35,377 nucleotides of DNA from NCBI RefSeq assembly GCF_029051725.1, contig NZ_JAACFU010000033.1, positions 1-35,377 on the forward strand, read 5' to 3'. This document shows positions 23,479 to 30,976 of this stretch, piece by piece. The translations under genes were made by a program, and so were the position numbers. This stretch comes from Bradyrhizobium sp. CSS354 (lineage in GTDB: Bacteria; Pseudomonadota; Alphaproteobacteria; Rhizobiales; Xanthobacteraceae). The notes beneath the pieces were generated by a model, which was not told the DNA's origin, searched no databases, and saw only the letters and a list, made by a program, of their open reading frames with translations. How positions within the stretch are numbered: position 1 is the first letter of the stretch; every line of letters starts with the position of its first letter.

Positions 23479-23964
23479 CTACTTGCTGCCGAACAGCGGG
23501 TGGCCGACGCGGTCGCCGGCGCGGATTCCATATTTCTGCGCCGTTCCCGCCACCACCTCCAGAACGGCCCGCGCGGGCCCCCTGGATGAGATGATCTTTG
23601 TCGACATCGGCTCGGTATTTTCGGCGATGCGCAGGATGCGGCCGTCGGCGCGAATGAAGATCATGTCGAGCGAGACGTAGGTGTTCTTCATCCACATCGA
23701 CACCTCCTGCTCGGGATTGAAGTCGAACAGCATGCCTTTTCCGTCCGCCAGTTCCTTGCGGTACATCAGGCCGGTCTGCTTCTCCTCCTCGGTCGTCGCG
23801 ATCTCGACCGAGAACACCTGCACGCCGTTCCTGGTGACGATCTCGAGCGGCTGGAAGCTGGCGGCGCAGACGGGCGCGCTCGCAACGGTACAACTGGCGA
23901 TGACGAGGATGGCGGCAAGCCAGCCCTTCGCAACGGCGAAGACGGCCTTTCGATCGAAATTCAT
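23479..23964 (-). CDS. DUF192 domain exported protein
   Basis: 161 residues from the ATG at 23964 (a second, three residues earlier, is possible). The signal peptide runs MNFDRKAVFAVAKGWLAAIL to the cut after APVCAA. The DUF192 core follows: LEIVTRNGVQVFSVEIATTE, QTGLMYRKELADGKGMLFDF, VSMWMKNTYVSLDMIFIRAD, GPARAVLEVVAGTAQKYGIR, AGDRVGHPLFG. MWMKNTYxSLDMIFI is the family signature. DUF192 is a small beta-barrel found in archaeal and bacterial secreted proteins with unknown function. It is probably followed by the tRNA with no terminator. Confidence 0.9.
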   Translation of the reverse strand: MNFDRKAVFAVAKGWLAAILVIASCTVASAPVCAASFQPLEIVTRNGVQVFSVEIATTEEEKQTGLMYRKELADGKGMLFDFNPEQEVSMWMKNTYVSLDMIFIRADGRILRIAENTEPMSTKIISSRGPARAVLEVVAGTAQKYGIRAGDRVGHPLFGSK

Positions 23965-24075
23965 GAATGGCACTCGAGGCGTGGGACTGGACCAGTCCTT
24001 ACGCGGCAGCCTCCGGAAAAGCCAGAGGCGCGCCGGCCAGCCAGCGCACTCCTGCTCACGATCGTGGGAAATGGA

Positions 24076-24708
24076 TCAGTGGGACGAGACCGGCGATCCC
24101 GTCTCGGGATGGATCTCGGCCGCCATCATGCCCTTGGAGCCGGGCCCGAAGCGGACCAGGACATACTGGCCGGGCCGCAACTCGGTCATGCCGAAGCGGC
24201 GCAGCGTCTCCATGTGCACGAAGATGTCGGGCGTGCCCTCGCCGCAGGTGAGGAAGCCGAAACCGCGCAGCCGATTGAACCATTTGACCTGGGCCCGCTC
24301 CAGCCCGCTGGTCGCCGTCACCGTGACATGGGTGCGCGGCGGCAGCATCTGCGCCGGATGGATCGCAGTCGACTCGTCCATCGAGACGACCCGAAACGCT
24401 TGGTAGCCCTTGGCCCGCTGGATGCACTCGACGACGATGCGGGCGCCTTCGTAGGCGGTCTGGAAGCCGTCGCGCCTAAGCACTGTAACGTGCAGGAGCA
24501 CGTCGGGCCAGCCATTGTCGGGAACGATGAAGCCGTAGCCCTTAGAGGCATCGAACCATTTGATGACGCCATGAACCTCGACGAGGTTGGCGCTGCTCTC
24601 ACCAAGTCCGGTGAACGGACTGAGAGCGCTGTCGCGACCGCCACCGCCGTGTTCGCCCACGGCGGGAACTCCGACCTTCTTGGACTCAAATCCGTCCGAC
24701 GACCCCAT
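24076..24708 (-). CDS. double cold-shock-domain protein
   Basis: 210 residues from the ATG at 24708 (24732 is an alternative). Two cold-shock domains: the first about residues 44-110 (GVIKWFDASKGYGFIVPD with DVLLHVTVLRR) and the second about 138-205 (RAQVKWFNRLRGFGFLTCGE with PDIFVHMETLRRFG). Both RNP motifs have the aromatic residues needed for single-stranded nucleic-acid binding. It is expected to bind RNA or ssDNA and melt structure; the two-domain form is common in alphaproteobacteria. An apparently disordered Gly-rich N terminus precedes the first domain. Confidence 0.9.
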   Translation of the reverse strand: MGSSDGFESKKVGVPAVGEHGGGGRDSALSPFTGLGESSANLVEVHGVIKWFDASKGYGFIVPDNGWPDVLLHVTVLRRDGFQTAYEGARIVVECIQRAKGYQAFRVVSMDESTAIHPAQMLPPRTHVTVTATSGLERAQVKWFNRLRGFGFLTCGEGTPDIFVHMETLRRFGMTELRPGQYVLVRFGPGSKGMMAAEIHPETGSPVSSH

Positions 24709-24906
24709 AACCCCGGACCCCACACATGCCATGCAACCCGCCTGAATGGCGGCGCCGAATCACGCGTCTTTAGAGAATCTTCTCAACTCGACGCGACGCG
24801 AATCTTTCGACTCAAAAGATAACACTCCCGGTTGCGACGCATAGACAAAAAAGAGATTCGGCGGAACCTATGAACAGCTTGCACAGCCGCGAATCAAATT
24901 GCTGCC

Positions 24907-25668
24907 TCAATTAGCGACAAAGGGCCCGAGCGTTTCGCCGATGTCGTGGCGGATCACGAGGTCGGCGATGTCGTCCTGCTCGGTCGGCTCGCGATTGACG
25001 ATCACCAGGCGCGCACCTGATTCCTTCGCCATCATCGGAAAGCCCGCGGCCGGCCATACCACCAGCGAGGAACCGATCGCGATGAAGAGGTCGCAGGCTT
25101 GCGACAGCGCGGTCGCGCGCTGCATTTCGTCCTCGGGCATCATCTGGCCGAAGGAGATCGTGGCGGTCTTCACCGGCTCGTCGCATACGGTACAGTTGGG
25201 CGCGGCGCCCTCCTCCTCGAAGCGGCGCTTCACCCCATCAAGCGGATAGGCCTGCCCGCATCCGATGCAGCGCGCATACATGGTGTTGCCGTGAAGTTCG
25301 ATCACGTGATCGCTCGCGACGCCGGAGGCCTGGTGCAGATTGTCGATGTTCTGAGTGATGATCGCGGGAACCTTGCCGGCGCGGTAGAGCGAGGCGAGCG
25401 CGCGATGACCGCGGCCGGGCTTGGCCGCCGCAAAAACCTCCTCCATCGCGAAGCGCCGGCGCCAGGATTCGTCGCGCGCGTCCTGGTTGGCGACGAACTC
25501 GTCGAACGGGATCGGGCGGTTGCGCGTCCAAATTCCGCCCGGCGAGCGGAAGTCGGGGATGCCGCATTCGGTCGAGATGCCGGCGCCGGTGAACGGCACG
25601 ATCCGTTTGGCTTCGGCGATCATGTCGCCGAGGCGCTCGACGCCGCTGCGAAGATCCGATGCAATCAA
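24907..25668 (-). CDS. SIR2-family NAD-dependent protein deacylase
   Basis: The TTG at 25668 has GGGAGG five bases upstream and starts right at the conserved region, so 253 residues are preferred over the frame to 25752. Motifs: IVPFTGAGISTECGIPDFRS (NAD binding), IITQNIDNLHQASG, IELHGN with catalytic His126, and a zinc site with Cys134/Cys137 (CIGC) and Cys159/Cys162 (CTVC). This class removes acetyl or other acyl groups from protein lysines, using NAD in the cytosol. The Cys pairs and NID motif make it a standard, complete bacterial sirtuin. Confidence 0.93.
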   Translation of the reverse strand: MIASDLRSGVERLGDMIAEAKRIVPFTGAGISTECGIPDFRSPGGIWTRNRPIPFDEFVANQDARDESWRRRFAMEEVFAAAKPGRGHRALASLYRAGKVPAIITQNIDNLHQASGVASDHVIELHGNTMYARCIGCGQAYPLDGVKRRFEEEGAAPNCTVCDEPVKTATISFGQMMPEDEMQRATALSQACDLFIAIGSSLVVWPAAGFPMMAKESGARLVIVNREPTEQDDIADLVIRHDIGETLGPFVAN

Positions 25669-25963
25669 CGCGGCCTCCCGTTTTGCTTTGCCGTTTTTGC
25701 CTAGTCGATTGGTTTTTCTGATTTGTTTTTGCGCTAGCTGCAACGTGCGCAAGCGACAAGATTGTTGACGCTGTTATCCACCGCCGTGCAAGGACTGGTC
25801 GGCAATTTTTTCCGACCCTCGCTTATCACAATCCTGCAATGCCTCCTCCCCATTGACGCCCCAATCAGAAGCGCCAATGCATGTGTTGACGCGACTCAAC
25901 GTGATTGCGGCGGCAGTGCTTGAGCTCAGTAGGACACATACTCACGTGCAGAGGGGATTTGAC

Positions 25964-26128
25964 ATGACCGAGGACGAACAACGCAAAATCCGCGAACGCG
26001 AAGAGATCGCCGCCCGTGTCGCCGCCTTCCGTGCCACCCAGGAAAAATTCAAACGCGAGCGTGACGAGTATTTCGTCTCGACGCTCGACAACGCTCGCAA
26101 GGTAGAGCGGCCCTCGCTCTGGCCGTAA
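25964..26128 (+). CDS. 54-residue charged helical protein, unknown
   Basis: Starts at the ATG at 25964 behind GAGGGGA. MTEDEQRKIREREEIAARVA, AFRATQEKFKRERDEYFVST, LDNARKVERPSLWP. Highly charged alpha-helix; no known family. A strong terminator follows within 25 bases. Confidence 0.6.
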   Translation: MTEDEQRKIREREEIAARVAAFRATQEKFKRERDEYFVSTLDNARKVERPSLWP

Positions 26129-26150
26129 ACACACCAGATCACCAAACATG

Positions 26151-26184
26151 AAAAGAGCCCGGAGCGTTGCTCCGGGCTCTTTCG
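26151..26184. terminator. strong bidirectional terminator
   Basis: GAGCCCGGAGC and GCTCCGGGCTC pair perfectly around GTT, with A on the left and TTTCGTTTG on the right. It ends both the plus-strand gene at 26128 and the minus-strand gene at 26197. Confidence 0.9.
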
Positions 26185-26196
26185 TTTGTTCAGCCT

Positions 26197-26493
26197 TTAC
26201 CAGTGACGGTAATAATGGTGGCGGCGGTAGTACGGTCCATCGCCGTAATAGGCGTACGGACCAGGGCCGTAAGCGTAGGCGGGGCGGCCATAGTAGCCAT
26301 ACCCCGGGCCATAGCCGTAGCCATAAGGATGGGACGCGGCGACAGCGCCCGCGGTGATGGCGCCGGCGGCGAGGCCGAATGCGAGGCCCGGACCGATGCC
26401 GCGGCCGCGCGCCTCGGCGGGCGCAGGCGCCGCGATCGTGGTCACGCCGACGGCCGCAACGGTAGCCAGAACTGCCAGTGTCTTCCTGATCAT
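26197..26493 (-). CDS. Gly/Tyr-rich exported protein
   Basis: The ATG at 26493 follows AAGGAGGAC, so 98 residues are called. MIRKTLAVLATVAAVGVTTI, then APAPAEARGRGIGPGLAFGL with GAITAGAVAAS (Gly-zipper-like), then a Tyr/Gly/Pro repeat (YGYGYGPGYGYYGRPAYAYG) and HH-rich end. It has a signal peptide and a composition typical of rhizobial surface proteins (17-kDa/GlyZipper-type). Function unknown. Confidence 0.75.
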   Translation of the reverse strand: MIRKTLAVLATVAAVGVTTIAAPAPAEARGRGIGPGLAFGLAAGAITAGAVAASHPYGYGYGPGYGYYGRPAYAYGPGPYAYYGDGPYYRRHHYYRHW

Positions 26494-26668
26494 AAATGTC
26501 CTCCTTCGTATCTCGCACAGACAACGCCCGCGCGTTGCGATGGTTGCGCGCAAGCCTGTGGAACCGAGCTCGGAATAAATGCGACCGTGCATGGAACGGG
26601 GACGCGTTCCGCGAATTGCATCTTCGAGTGCGGAAGCCTCCGCCATCCGGTTGAGGCAACAGCACGAA

Positions 26669-26706
26669 AGACCCCGTCAGCATCACCGATGCTGGCGGGG
26701 TTTTCA
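26669..26706 (+). terminator. orphan plus-strand terminator
   Basis: CCCCGTCAGCATC and GATGCTGGCGGGG pair around ACC (one mismatch) and TTTT follows. The nearest plus-strand gene upstream has its own terminator at 26151-26184, so this one may end a small RNA transcribed from about 26500-26660, or act as an attenuator for the gene at 26772. Confidence 0.75.
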
Positions 26707-26771
26707 GTTTCATGCACAACATTGGCAATGCGCCACACTTGCTGCCAAAGGGGAGCGCCGAGGAGGATAAA

Positions 26772-27002
26772 GTGCCGATATCCAAATTGCTGGCCCGTAT
26801 CCGCAGGCTCGTTCCCAAATCAGGCGATCAGCATTACGACGAGATCGTCCGCAATTTCGGTGTCGGGACGCTGCGCCCGCCGCCGACGCCGATGAGCGAC
26901 GGCGAACTGGCGCGGGCCATTGCCGAGTTCCTTAGGGAACAGCCGTCGAGCGAATCCGTAGGCGCCCTCGGCCGGCGGCTCGACCCCACCACGCCGCTTT
27001 GA
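26772..27002 (+). CDS. small protein, unknown
   Basis: AGGAGG (26761-26766) lies five bases before the GTG at 26772, giving 76 residues: VPISKLLARIRRLVPKSGDQ, HYDEIVRNFGVGTLRPPPTP, MSDGELARAIAEFLREQPSS. A basic helix and an acidic helix; no known family is recognised. Confidence 0.6.
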   Translation: MPISKLLARIRRLVPKSGDQHYDEIVRNFGVGTLRPPPTPMSDGELARAIAEFLREQPSSESVGALGRRLDPTTPL

Positions 27003-27078
27003 GGTGCCGTTCTTCTCGTCCGGGAACATGCGTTTCGCGCGCACGTTGGCGTAGCCTTCAAGGAGAAAAGAGGCCCCC

Positions 27079-27204
27079 ATGCCCGTTTGGCTCGAAGTCT
27101 TGCTCAATCTGTCCGGCTATGCCGGCTTCGTGGCGCTCGCCTCACACGGCACCGCGTGCCCGGGCAATTCCGCCGACCATCAGATCTCCGGCGACGACCG
27201 CTAA
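27079..27204 (+). CDS. 41-residue membrane-associated peptide
   Basis: ATG at 27079 preceded by AAGGAG (27058-27063, somewhat far). MPVWLEVLLNLSGYAGFVAL, then ASHGTACPGNSADHQISGDD. A likely single membrane helix, then a polar tail. Convergent with the gene ending at 27201; the two genes overlap by four bases. Confidence 0.5.
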   Translation: MPVWLEVLLNLSGYAGFVALASHGTACPGNSADHQISGDDR

Positions 27205-27398
27205 TTCGCGTGCGGCGCCTGGCCCGCAGTCCGCATCAGCCTGTCGGCCTTGACCGCGACACGCGTGTCCTCGAGCTGCGGCCGCAGCGAGAAGCTGATC
27301 ACCACGAATGCCAGACAAAAGAGCGTGCCGACGATGGCGACCCGCCGGTAGGTGTGGCGGTCGCCCTGATAAAAGCTCGGTTCTGAAAAAGGTGTCAT
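27201..27398 (-). CDS. small single-pass membrane protein
   Basis: The ATG at 27398 gives 65 residues: MTPFSEPSFYQGDRHTYRRV, AIVGTLFCLAFVVISFSLRP, QLEDTRVAVKADRLMRTAGQ. One membrane helix (about 20-37) with a polar tail. The frame continues upstream to 27455, but the shorter form fits the membrane topology better. No known family is recognised. Confidence 0.6.
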   Translation of the reverse strand: MTPFSEPSFYQGDRHTYRRVAIVGTLFCLAFVVISFSLRPQLEDTRVAVKADRLMRTAGQAPHAN

Positions 27399-27552
27399 GA
27401 ATTTCGTTCTTGGCAAAATTGCTGGTTGGTAAAAGTCGCTTATCGCCAGACACACCTATCGCGCGTGGCAGCAAGCGCAACGCGATTGCGCTTTTAACCT
27501 AACCGAATAGGGTTATCGGCTTCGCGGCAATCTTCCATTAGGAGTTCGCCAA

Positions 27553-27597
27553 GCGTCTTCAGAACACGTGTCTTCAGAACACGCGTCTTCAGAACTC
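27553..27597 (+). repeat. 15-bp tandem repeat, three copies
   Basis: GCGTCTTCAGAACAC / GTGTCTTCAGAACAC / GCGTCTTCAGAACTC, exactly contiguous. The copies differ at one or two bases each. Confidence 0.85.
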
Positions 27598-27651
27598 GGC
27601 GAGCCGCTTCAGGCTTGCGCGAAAGCCGAGGCCTTGTGCTAATCCGCCGTC

Positions 27652-27735
27652 CGGCTTTGTTCCAGCTTCGCTTTCCTTTCGTTCTCGAAGAACGAATCGG
27701 AATCGCGGAAATCGGCGCGAAGCAAGCCTTAAGAA
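27652..27735. repeat. hairpin repeat, copy 1
   Basis: Starts CGGCTTTGTTC, then TTCGTTCT-CGA-AGAACGAA (27678-27696) with flanking TTCC/GGAA, followed by ATCGGCGCGAAGC. Resembles 28026-28104 along its whole length. Confidence 0.55.
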
Positions 27736-27778
27736 TTCGTTTGCACGCAAACGAGCGCAGTCGCCAACGATCGCGCGC

Positions 27779-27916
27779 TCACATCGCGTCTTCGGATTTC
27801 GAGCGCGGTGGCACTTGCGGCACCGATGGCCTGCCTTTGCGCAAGCGCGGGTGCCGATCGTACCAAAACACTTTTGCGATCTCGGCGAACATCTCGAGAA
27901 ACCAGCACGCATCCAT
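27779..27916 (-). CDS. 45-residue conserved-type small protein
   Basis: The ATG at 27916 has GAGGGAGG about seven bases upstream. MDACWFLEMFAEIAKVFWYD, then RHPRLRKGRPSVPQVPPRSK, ending SEDAM. Trp/Phe/Cys-rich first half, basic Pro-rich second half. This looks like a member of a small rhizobial family of unknown function. Confidence 0.6.
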   Translation of the reverse strand: MDACWFLEMFAEIAKVFWYDRHPRLRKGRPSVPQVPPRSKSEDAM

Positions 27917-28025
27917 GTCGCGCCTCCCTCGCCTGATCTCGTAGCGAGGACACGCGGACGGGACCGTGCGAAGCATCACGCTGGACTGGTTAGGAAGCGC
28001 GTGTCCCGCATCGACACAGAAGGCA

Positions 28026-28104
28026 CGGCTTGTTCTGCATCCGACTCCATTTCGTTCGCAGAGAACGAATCGGAGTCGAGAAGTCGGCGCAAAACGATTC
28101 CTAA
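28026..28104. repeat. hairpin repeat, copy 2
   Basis: CGGCTTGTTCTG, then CGACTCC-AT-TTCGTTC / GAACGAA-TC-GGAGTCG (28042-28078) around GCAGA, followed by AGTCGGCGCAAAAC. It resembles 27652-27735 but with compensating changes in the outer stem. Confidence 0.55.
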
Positions 28105-28159
28105 CGATCGGTGAAGGCAGGCGCGACTGCCCGTTATCATCGGCGCAATGCGACGCTCA

Positions 28160-28312
28160 TTACGCGGCTCGCTTCACAGTGTCCTTCCCCGACAGGTCCT
28201 TCTCCGAAAAGCATTCGAGGATCTGGATGCGGAGTTCTTCCGCGGCCGGGCCCTCGAGCTTCCTGAGCTGATTCCAGAGCCTGATCACTTCGCGTTGTTT
28301 CTCGACAGTCAT
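28160..28312 (-). CDS. 50-residue small helical protein, unknown
   Basis: ATG at 28312 preceded by GGAGG. MTVEKQREVIRLWNQLRKLE, GPAAEELRIQILECFSEKDL, SGKDTVKRAA. Two amphipathic helices; no known family is recognised. Confidence 0.55.
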   Translation of the reverse strand: MTVEKQREVIRLWNQLRKLEGPAAEELRIQILECFSEKDLSGKDTVKRAA

Positions 28313-28522
28313 GGGCACCTCCAAAAGAATGCTCACTTCCAAAACCGATGCCTCACTAGAACAAAATGGGAACAAAAAGTCCAGCCCCTACCTGCGAAAT
28401 TCGCTGGGCACATCGCCCTGAGCCTTCCGCGCGCCGGCGCGGTTGCTTTTTTGGTTTTCAACCTTAAGTTCGAGCCACGGCCGGCGGCCCGGCGCTGAAA
28501 TCCCATCGCCGCCAGCCAAGAA

Positions 28523-28555
28523 GGCCCCGTGCGAAAGCGCGGGGTTTTTTCTTTT
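28523..28555 (+). terminator. orphan plus-strand terminator
   Basis: CCCCGTGC and GCGCGGGG pair around GAAA with one G-T wobble, followed by TTTTTTCTTTT. No plus-strand gene ends just before it, and it lies 50 bases upstream of the GTG at 28605, so it may end a small RNA or act as a leader attenuator. Confidence 0.8.
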
Positions 28556-28604
28556 GGGGAACGCGCCATCGCCCTCCCCGTTAGTCATTCCGGAGCGAGG
28601 GACC

Positions 28605-28832
28605 GTGACCAGAAAATTCTACGCCGTCGAAGTGGTGCGTCAGATCGAGGAGACCGTGGAGATCATGGTCGAAGCGCCGGACCAGACCGCCGCACATGAT
28701 GCAGCGCTTGCGCACCTGAAGGCGCGCGGCTTCGAATATCAGTGGCTCAATCCCAAATGCGATCTCGTCGTCTGGCGCGAGCGCCAGGTCGATACGCCGG
28801 CGATCATCGACGTGTCCGTGTCGCCGGACTAG
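28605..28832 (+). CDS. small protein, unknown
   Basis: GTG at 28605 after GGAGCGAGGGA. 75 residues: VTRKFYAVEVVRQIEETVEI, MVEAPDQTAAHDAALAHLKA, RGFEYQWLNPKCDLVVWRER. An alpha/beta sandwich of small size with one Cys. No known family. A terminator follows at 28921-28948. Confidence 0.6.
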   Translation: MTRKFYAVEVVRQIEETVEIMVEAPDQTAAHDAALAHLKARGFEYQWLNPKCDLVVWRERQVDTPAIIDVSVSPD

Positions 28833-28920
28833 CGGCCGGAACGAATTTACCCGGCCCGCGTTGTCAATTCGAATTCAGTGGTGCTGGCGGCATGTCGCGA
28901 CGCGGCCGGCCAGCTTGAAG

Positions 28921-28948
28921 AGCCCCGGTCCCTGAGCCCGGGGTTTTT
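28921..28948 (+). terminator. terminator of the gene at 28605
   Basis: CCCCGG and CCGGGG pair, followed by TTTTTCTTT, about 90 bases after the stop at 28832. Confidence 0.8.
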
Positions 28949-28984
28949 CTTTGAGGCGACTCCATTCGAACGGTGGCCGAACAG

Positions 28985-29026
28985 CAAAGCAGCCACCCGG
29001 GTGTTACGCCGAGTGGCTGCTTTGAG
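28985..29026. terminator. hairpin between convergent genes
   Basis: AAAGCAGCCAC and GTGGCTGCTTT pair perfectly around 16 bases. It is placed to end the minus-strand gene at 29059. Confidence 0.7.
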
Positions 29027-29058
29027 AACTGTCAACGCTCGCCTCTTAGACCAGCAAG

Positions 29059-29235
29059 TCAGACCGGCAAATTGTCGGTCATCCCGGGCGGCACTTCGCC
29101 TTGCTTGGTCCGCTCGGCGAGAAGCTCCTTTTCGGCTTCGTACCAGAAGGTGTCCATCGTGCCCGCGGGCTCGCCGGCCTCCTTCCAGAGGTGATAGGCC
29201 CGGTTTCGAATCTCTTCTTCGCTGAGACCAGTCAT
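29059..29235 (-). CDS. DUF2934 small protein
   Basis: ATG at 29235 preceded by AAGGGAGAA. 58 residues: MTGLSEEEIRNRAYHLWKEA, GEPAGTMDTFWYEAEKELLA, ERTKQGEVPPGMTDNLPV. The signature IRxRAYxLWxxxGxPxGxxxxxWxxAExEL identifies DUF2934, a short helical domain abundant in rhizobia, with no known function. A terminator-like hairpin follows. Confidence 0.85.
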   Translation of the reverse strand: MTGLSEEEIRNRAYHLWKEAGEPAGTMDTFWYEAEKELLAERTKQGEVPPGMTDNLPV

Positions 29236-29395
29236 GTGATTTCTCCCTTTCGGAAGCAAAGCCTGACGACGCCCGAGAGTTCCCTAAGAGAGTTCCTTAT
29301 TGGTTCGGCACAAGCAAGCAGTCATTGCAGCACGTCGCGGCAGCACTCCGCGAAAAGGAGCCTCCGCAACGAAACCGCGAACCCTTAGCGAACCC

Positions 29396-29692
29396 TTAGA
29401 CGGAGTCCTTGGCCACCTTCAGCGGCGAGGCCTTCACCGACTTGCTCGCCGGCTTCGCCGCGAACTGCATCGGCTCCTTGGTGAAGGGATTGACGCCCAT
29501 GCGGGCTTCGGTCGCCGGCTTGTTCACCACCGACATCTTCACGAAGCCTGGAATGACGAACTCGCCGGACTCGTTGAGCTCCTTGTAGCCGACCGTTGCC
29601 ATGTACTCGATGACCGACTTCACGTCGTTCTTCGACAGCTGCGTGCCCTCGGCAATTGCATCAATCAACTGAGTCTTGGTCATCTTCGCCAT
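29396..29692 (-). CDS. HU-family nucleoid protein
   Basis: 98 residues: MAKMTKTQLIDAIAEGTQLS, KNDVKSVIEYMATVGYKELN, ESGEFVIPGFVKMSVVNKPA, TEARMGVNPFTKEPMQFAAK and a short Lys/Ala/Ser tail. This is an HU-type DNA-bending protein: helical dimer core, then beta arms with RMGVNPFTKEP, where RxGxNPxTxEP is the family motif. Residues after 85 are basic and resemble the Lys-rich tail of some rhizobial HU proteins. It would shape the nucleoid. Confidence 0.92.
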   Translation of the reverse strand: MAKMTKTQLIDAIAEGTQLSKNDVKSVIEYMATVGYKELNESGEFVIPGFVKMSVVNKPATEARMGVNPFTKEPMQFAAKPASKSVKASPLKVAKDSV

Positions 29693-30102
29693 GTCTGAAT
29701 TTCCTTCTTTGCGCGCGAGCAGGCTTTGCTCAGGACGCGGTCCAACCGCGCAACGCGCTTCTGATTCATGCCAACTTTCATGAAGTGACGGGGCTTAGAA
29801 CCCATCGACGCCCAAAACGCAAGCAGGGGGTTCTGCGGGAGCCCGGACGCCGTGGGAAAGATGCCGCAGCCTGGGCCGTTTTCGCGTTGAACCATTTTCT
29901 CCCTGAGGCGTCTAACTCTTTGAAGTCCCCAAGCTTCACCCCCATCAGAGAGCCCCGCTTCCCCCAGGCGGGGCTTTCGCCTTTTCCGGGGACCCGGCCA
30001 CGCAATTTCGATCCAGCTGGGCCCCGAGGTCTGCGCCTGGGCCGCGCGGGTGACCGTCACAAGGCAGGTTCTCTTTTCCGGCCATCTCCTGCATAATGCG
30101 GC
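29693..30102. other. 410-bp gap, promoter and possible RNA
   Basis: Holds the promoter region of HU and a hairpin at 29951-29975. No credible gene. Confidence 0.45.
29920..29985 (+). ncRNA. possible small RNA/terminator, copy 2
   Basis: CCCCAAGCTTCACCCCCATC then a CCCCGC/GCGGGG hairpin (29953-29973) and CTTTCGCCTTTT. Resembles 19040-19112, including the AAGCTTCAC block. No plus-strand gene precedes it within 200 bases, so it may end a small RNA. Confidence 0.4.
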
Positions 30103-30288
30103 ATGGCAAAAACAAAAGTGACCTTCAAAACCGTCCGCATTGCAGACAACGACTGGAAAATCCTGGCGGATTACCCGGACAGCGAACAGCGCGAAATCAA
30201 GGGCTTCACCAGCAAGGCAGATGCCGACGACTGGATCAACGGCGACCGCAAGATCGCGTGGCTCCGCTCTCAGGGATACGCCAAATAG
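30103..30288 (+). CDS. small protein, unknown
   Basis: 61 residues: MAKTKVTFKTVRIADNDWKI, LADYPDSEQREIKGFTSKAD, ADDWINGDRKIAWLRSQGYA. The alternating beta strand and acidic loops give a small single-domain protein, with the final residues RSQGYAK overlapping a tandem repeat. No ribosome site is obvious; family unknown. Confidence 0.55.
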   Translation: MAKTKVTFKTVRIADNDWKILADYPDSEQREIKGFTSKADADDWINGDRKIAWLRSQGYAK

Positions 30289-30304
30289 CGGATACGCCAA
30301 TAGC
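30274..30304 (+). repeat. tandem duplication across a stop codon
   Basis: GGATACGCCAAATAGC is followed directly by GGATACGCCAATAGC. The first copy carries the last codons and stop of the gene ending at 30288. Confidence 0.8.
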
Positions 30305-30547
30305 GCGTGCAAGTAACACGCGCCTAAGTTACGCGCGCATCGTGTGACGCCCGTATGGGCATGCGCGCTTAGTCCCTCCCCGCTCCAGATGTTCTTCCCG
30401 TGCCGGCGCGTTGTCGAGCAGGCGGCGACGCCCGCGCGTCTATCGCCTACCTGGTCGAGAAACCTGTGGCCGGGCATGTGCCGTTGAGACTTCAGTAACC
30501 TAACGCCTCCAAGCTCCTCTCAGTATCGTTGCGTTGGAGTACCCACA

Positions 30548-30850
30548 GTGCTGGATTTTAACGAGCTGCGTGAACTCGCAGCCGATGTTCGCGTGTTCGT
30601 CGACATTGCCGAAGACAAGGCCGAAGCGCTTCGCGCCGTCATCACGGCCTATGACGTGGTGCTCGCGATCTTCCCGTCCGGAGAGGGCATGGGCCTCCAC
30701 ATCATCAAGGGCGGCGAGATCCTGGACCATATTGCAAAATCACGAACCCATGCGAGCTACAGCCACACGGCCATCGCGGTTCCCGACCTGGAGCATGCGG
30801 AAGTGCTCAAGCACCTGACGGGCCCGGCCGACCAGCGCATTGCGGCCTAG
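30548..30850 (+). CDS. small protein, unknown
   Basis: GTG at 30548 with GGAG upstream. 100 residues: VLDFNELRELAADVRVFVDI, AEDKAEALRAVITAYDVVLA, IFPSGEGMGLHIIKGGEILD. Alpha/beta, acidic N terminus, no family recognised. Confidence 0.6.
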   Translation: MLDFNELRELAADVRVFVDIAEDKAEALRAVITAYDVVLAIFPSGEGMGLHIIKGGEILDHIAKSRTHASYSHTAIAVPDLEHAEVLKHLTGPADQRIAA

Positions 30851-30923
30851 TGGGTTTTCACGCGAAGTCGATAGCGGTCCGCGCGCAGACGAGAATTTTT
30901 GCACTCCGGAACGCCCTGTTTTA

Positions 30924-30948
30924 GGAACACGGCTCCTGCGCTCCCGTT
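30924..30948 (+). promoter_or_regulatory. EcfG promoter, exact match
   Basis: GGAAC (30924-30928), 16 bases, CGTT (30945-30948). Both halves match the known EcfG consensus exactly. It stands 28 bases before the ATG at 30977. Confidence 0.65.
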
Positions 30949-30976
30949 GGCCCACGCAACCAACCAGGAGTTTGAG

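Larger units (their letters stand above)
27405..27778. other. 374-bp repeat-rich gap
   Basis: No credible gene. It contains a three-copy tandem repeat (27553-27597) and a hairpin repeat (27652-27735) with a relative at 28026-28104. Confidence 0.5.

Noticed and set aside
25865..26818. Minus-strand frame of 317 codons
   Set aside because: It crosses the strong terminator at 26151 and the small genes on both sides, is Arg-rich and has no family resemblance; a shadow frame.
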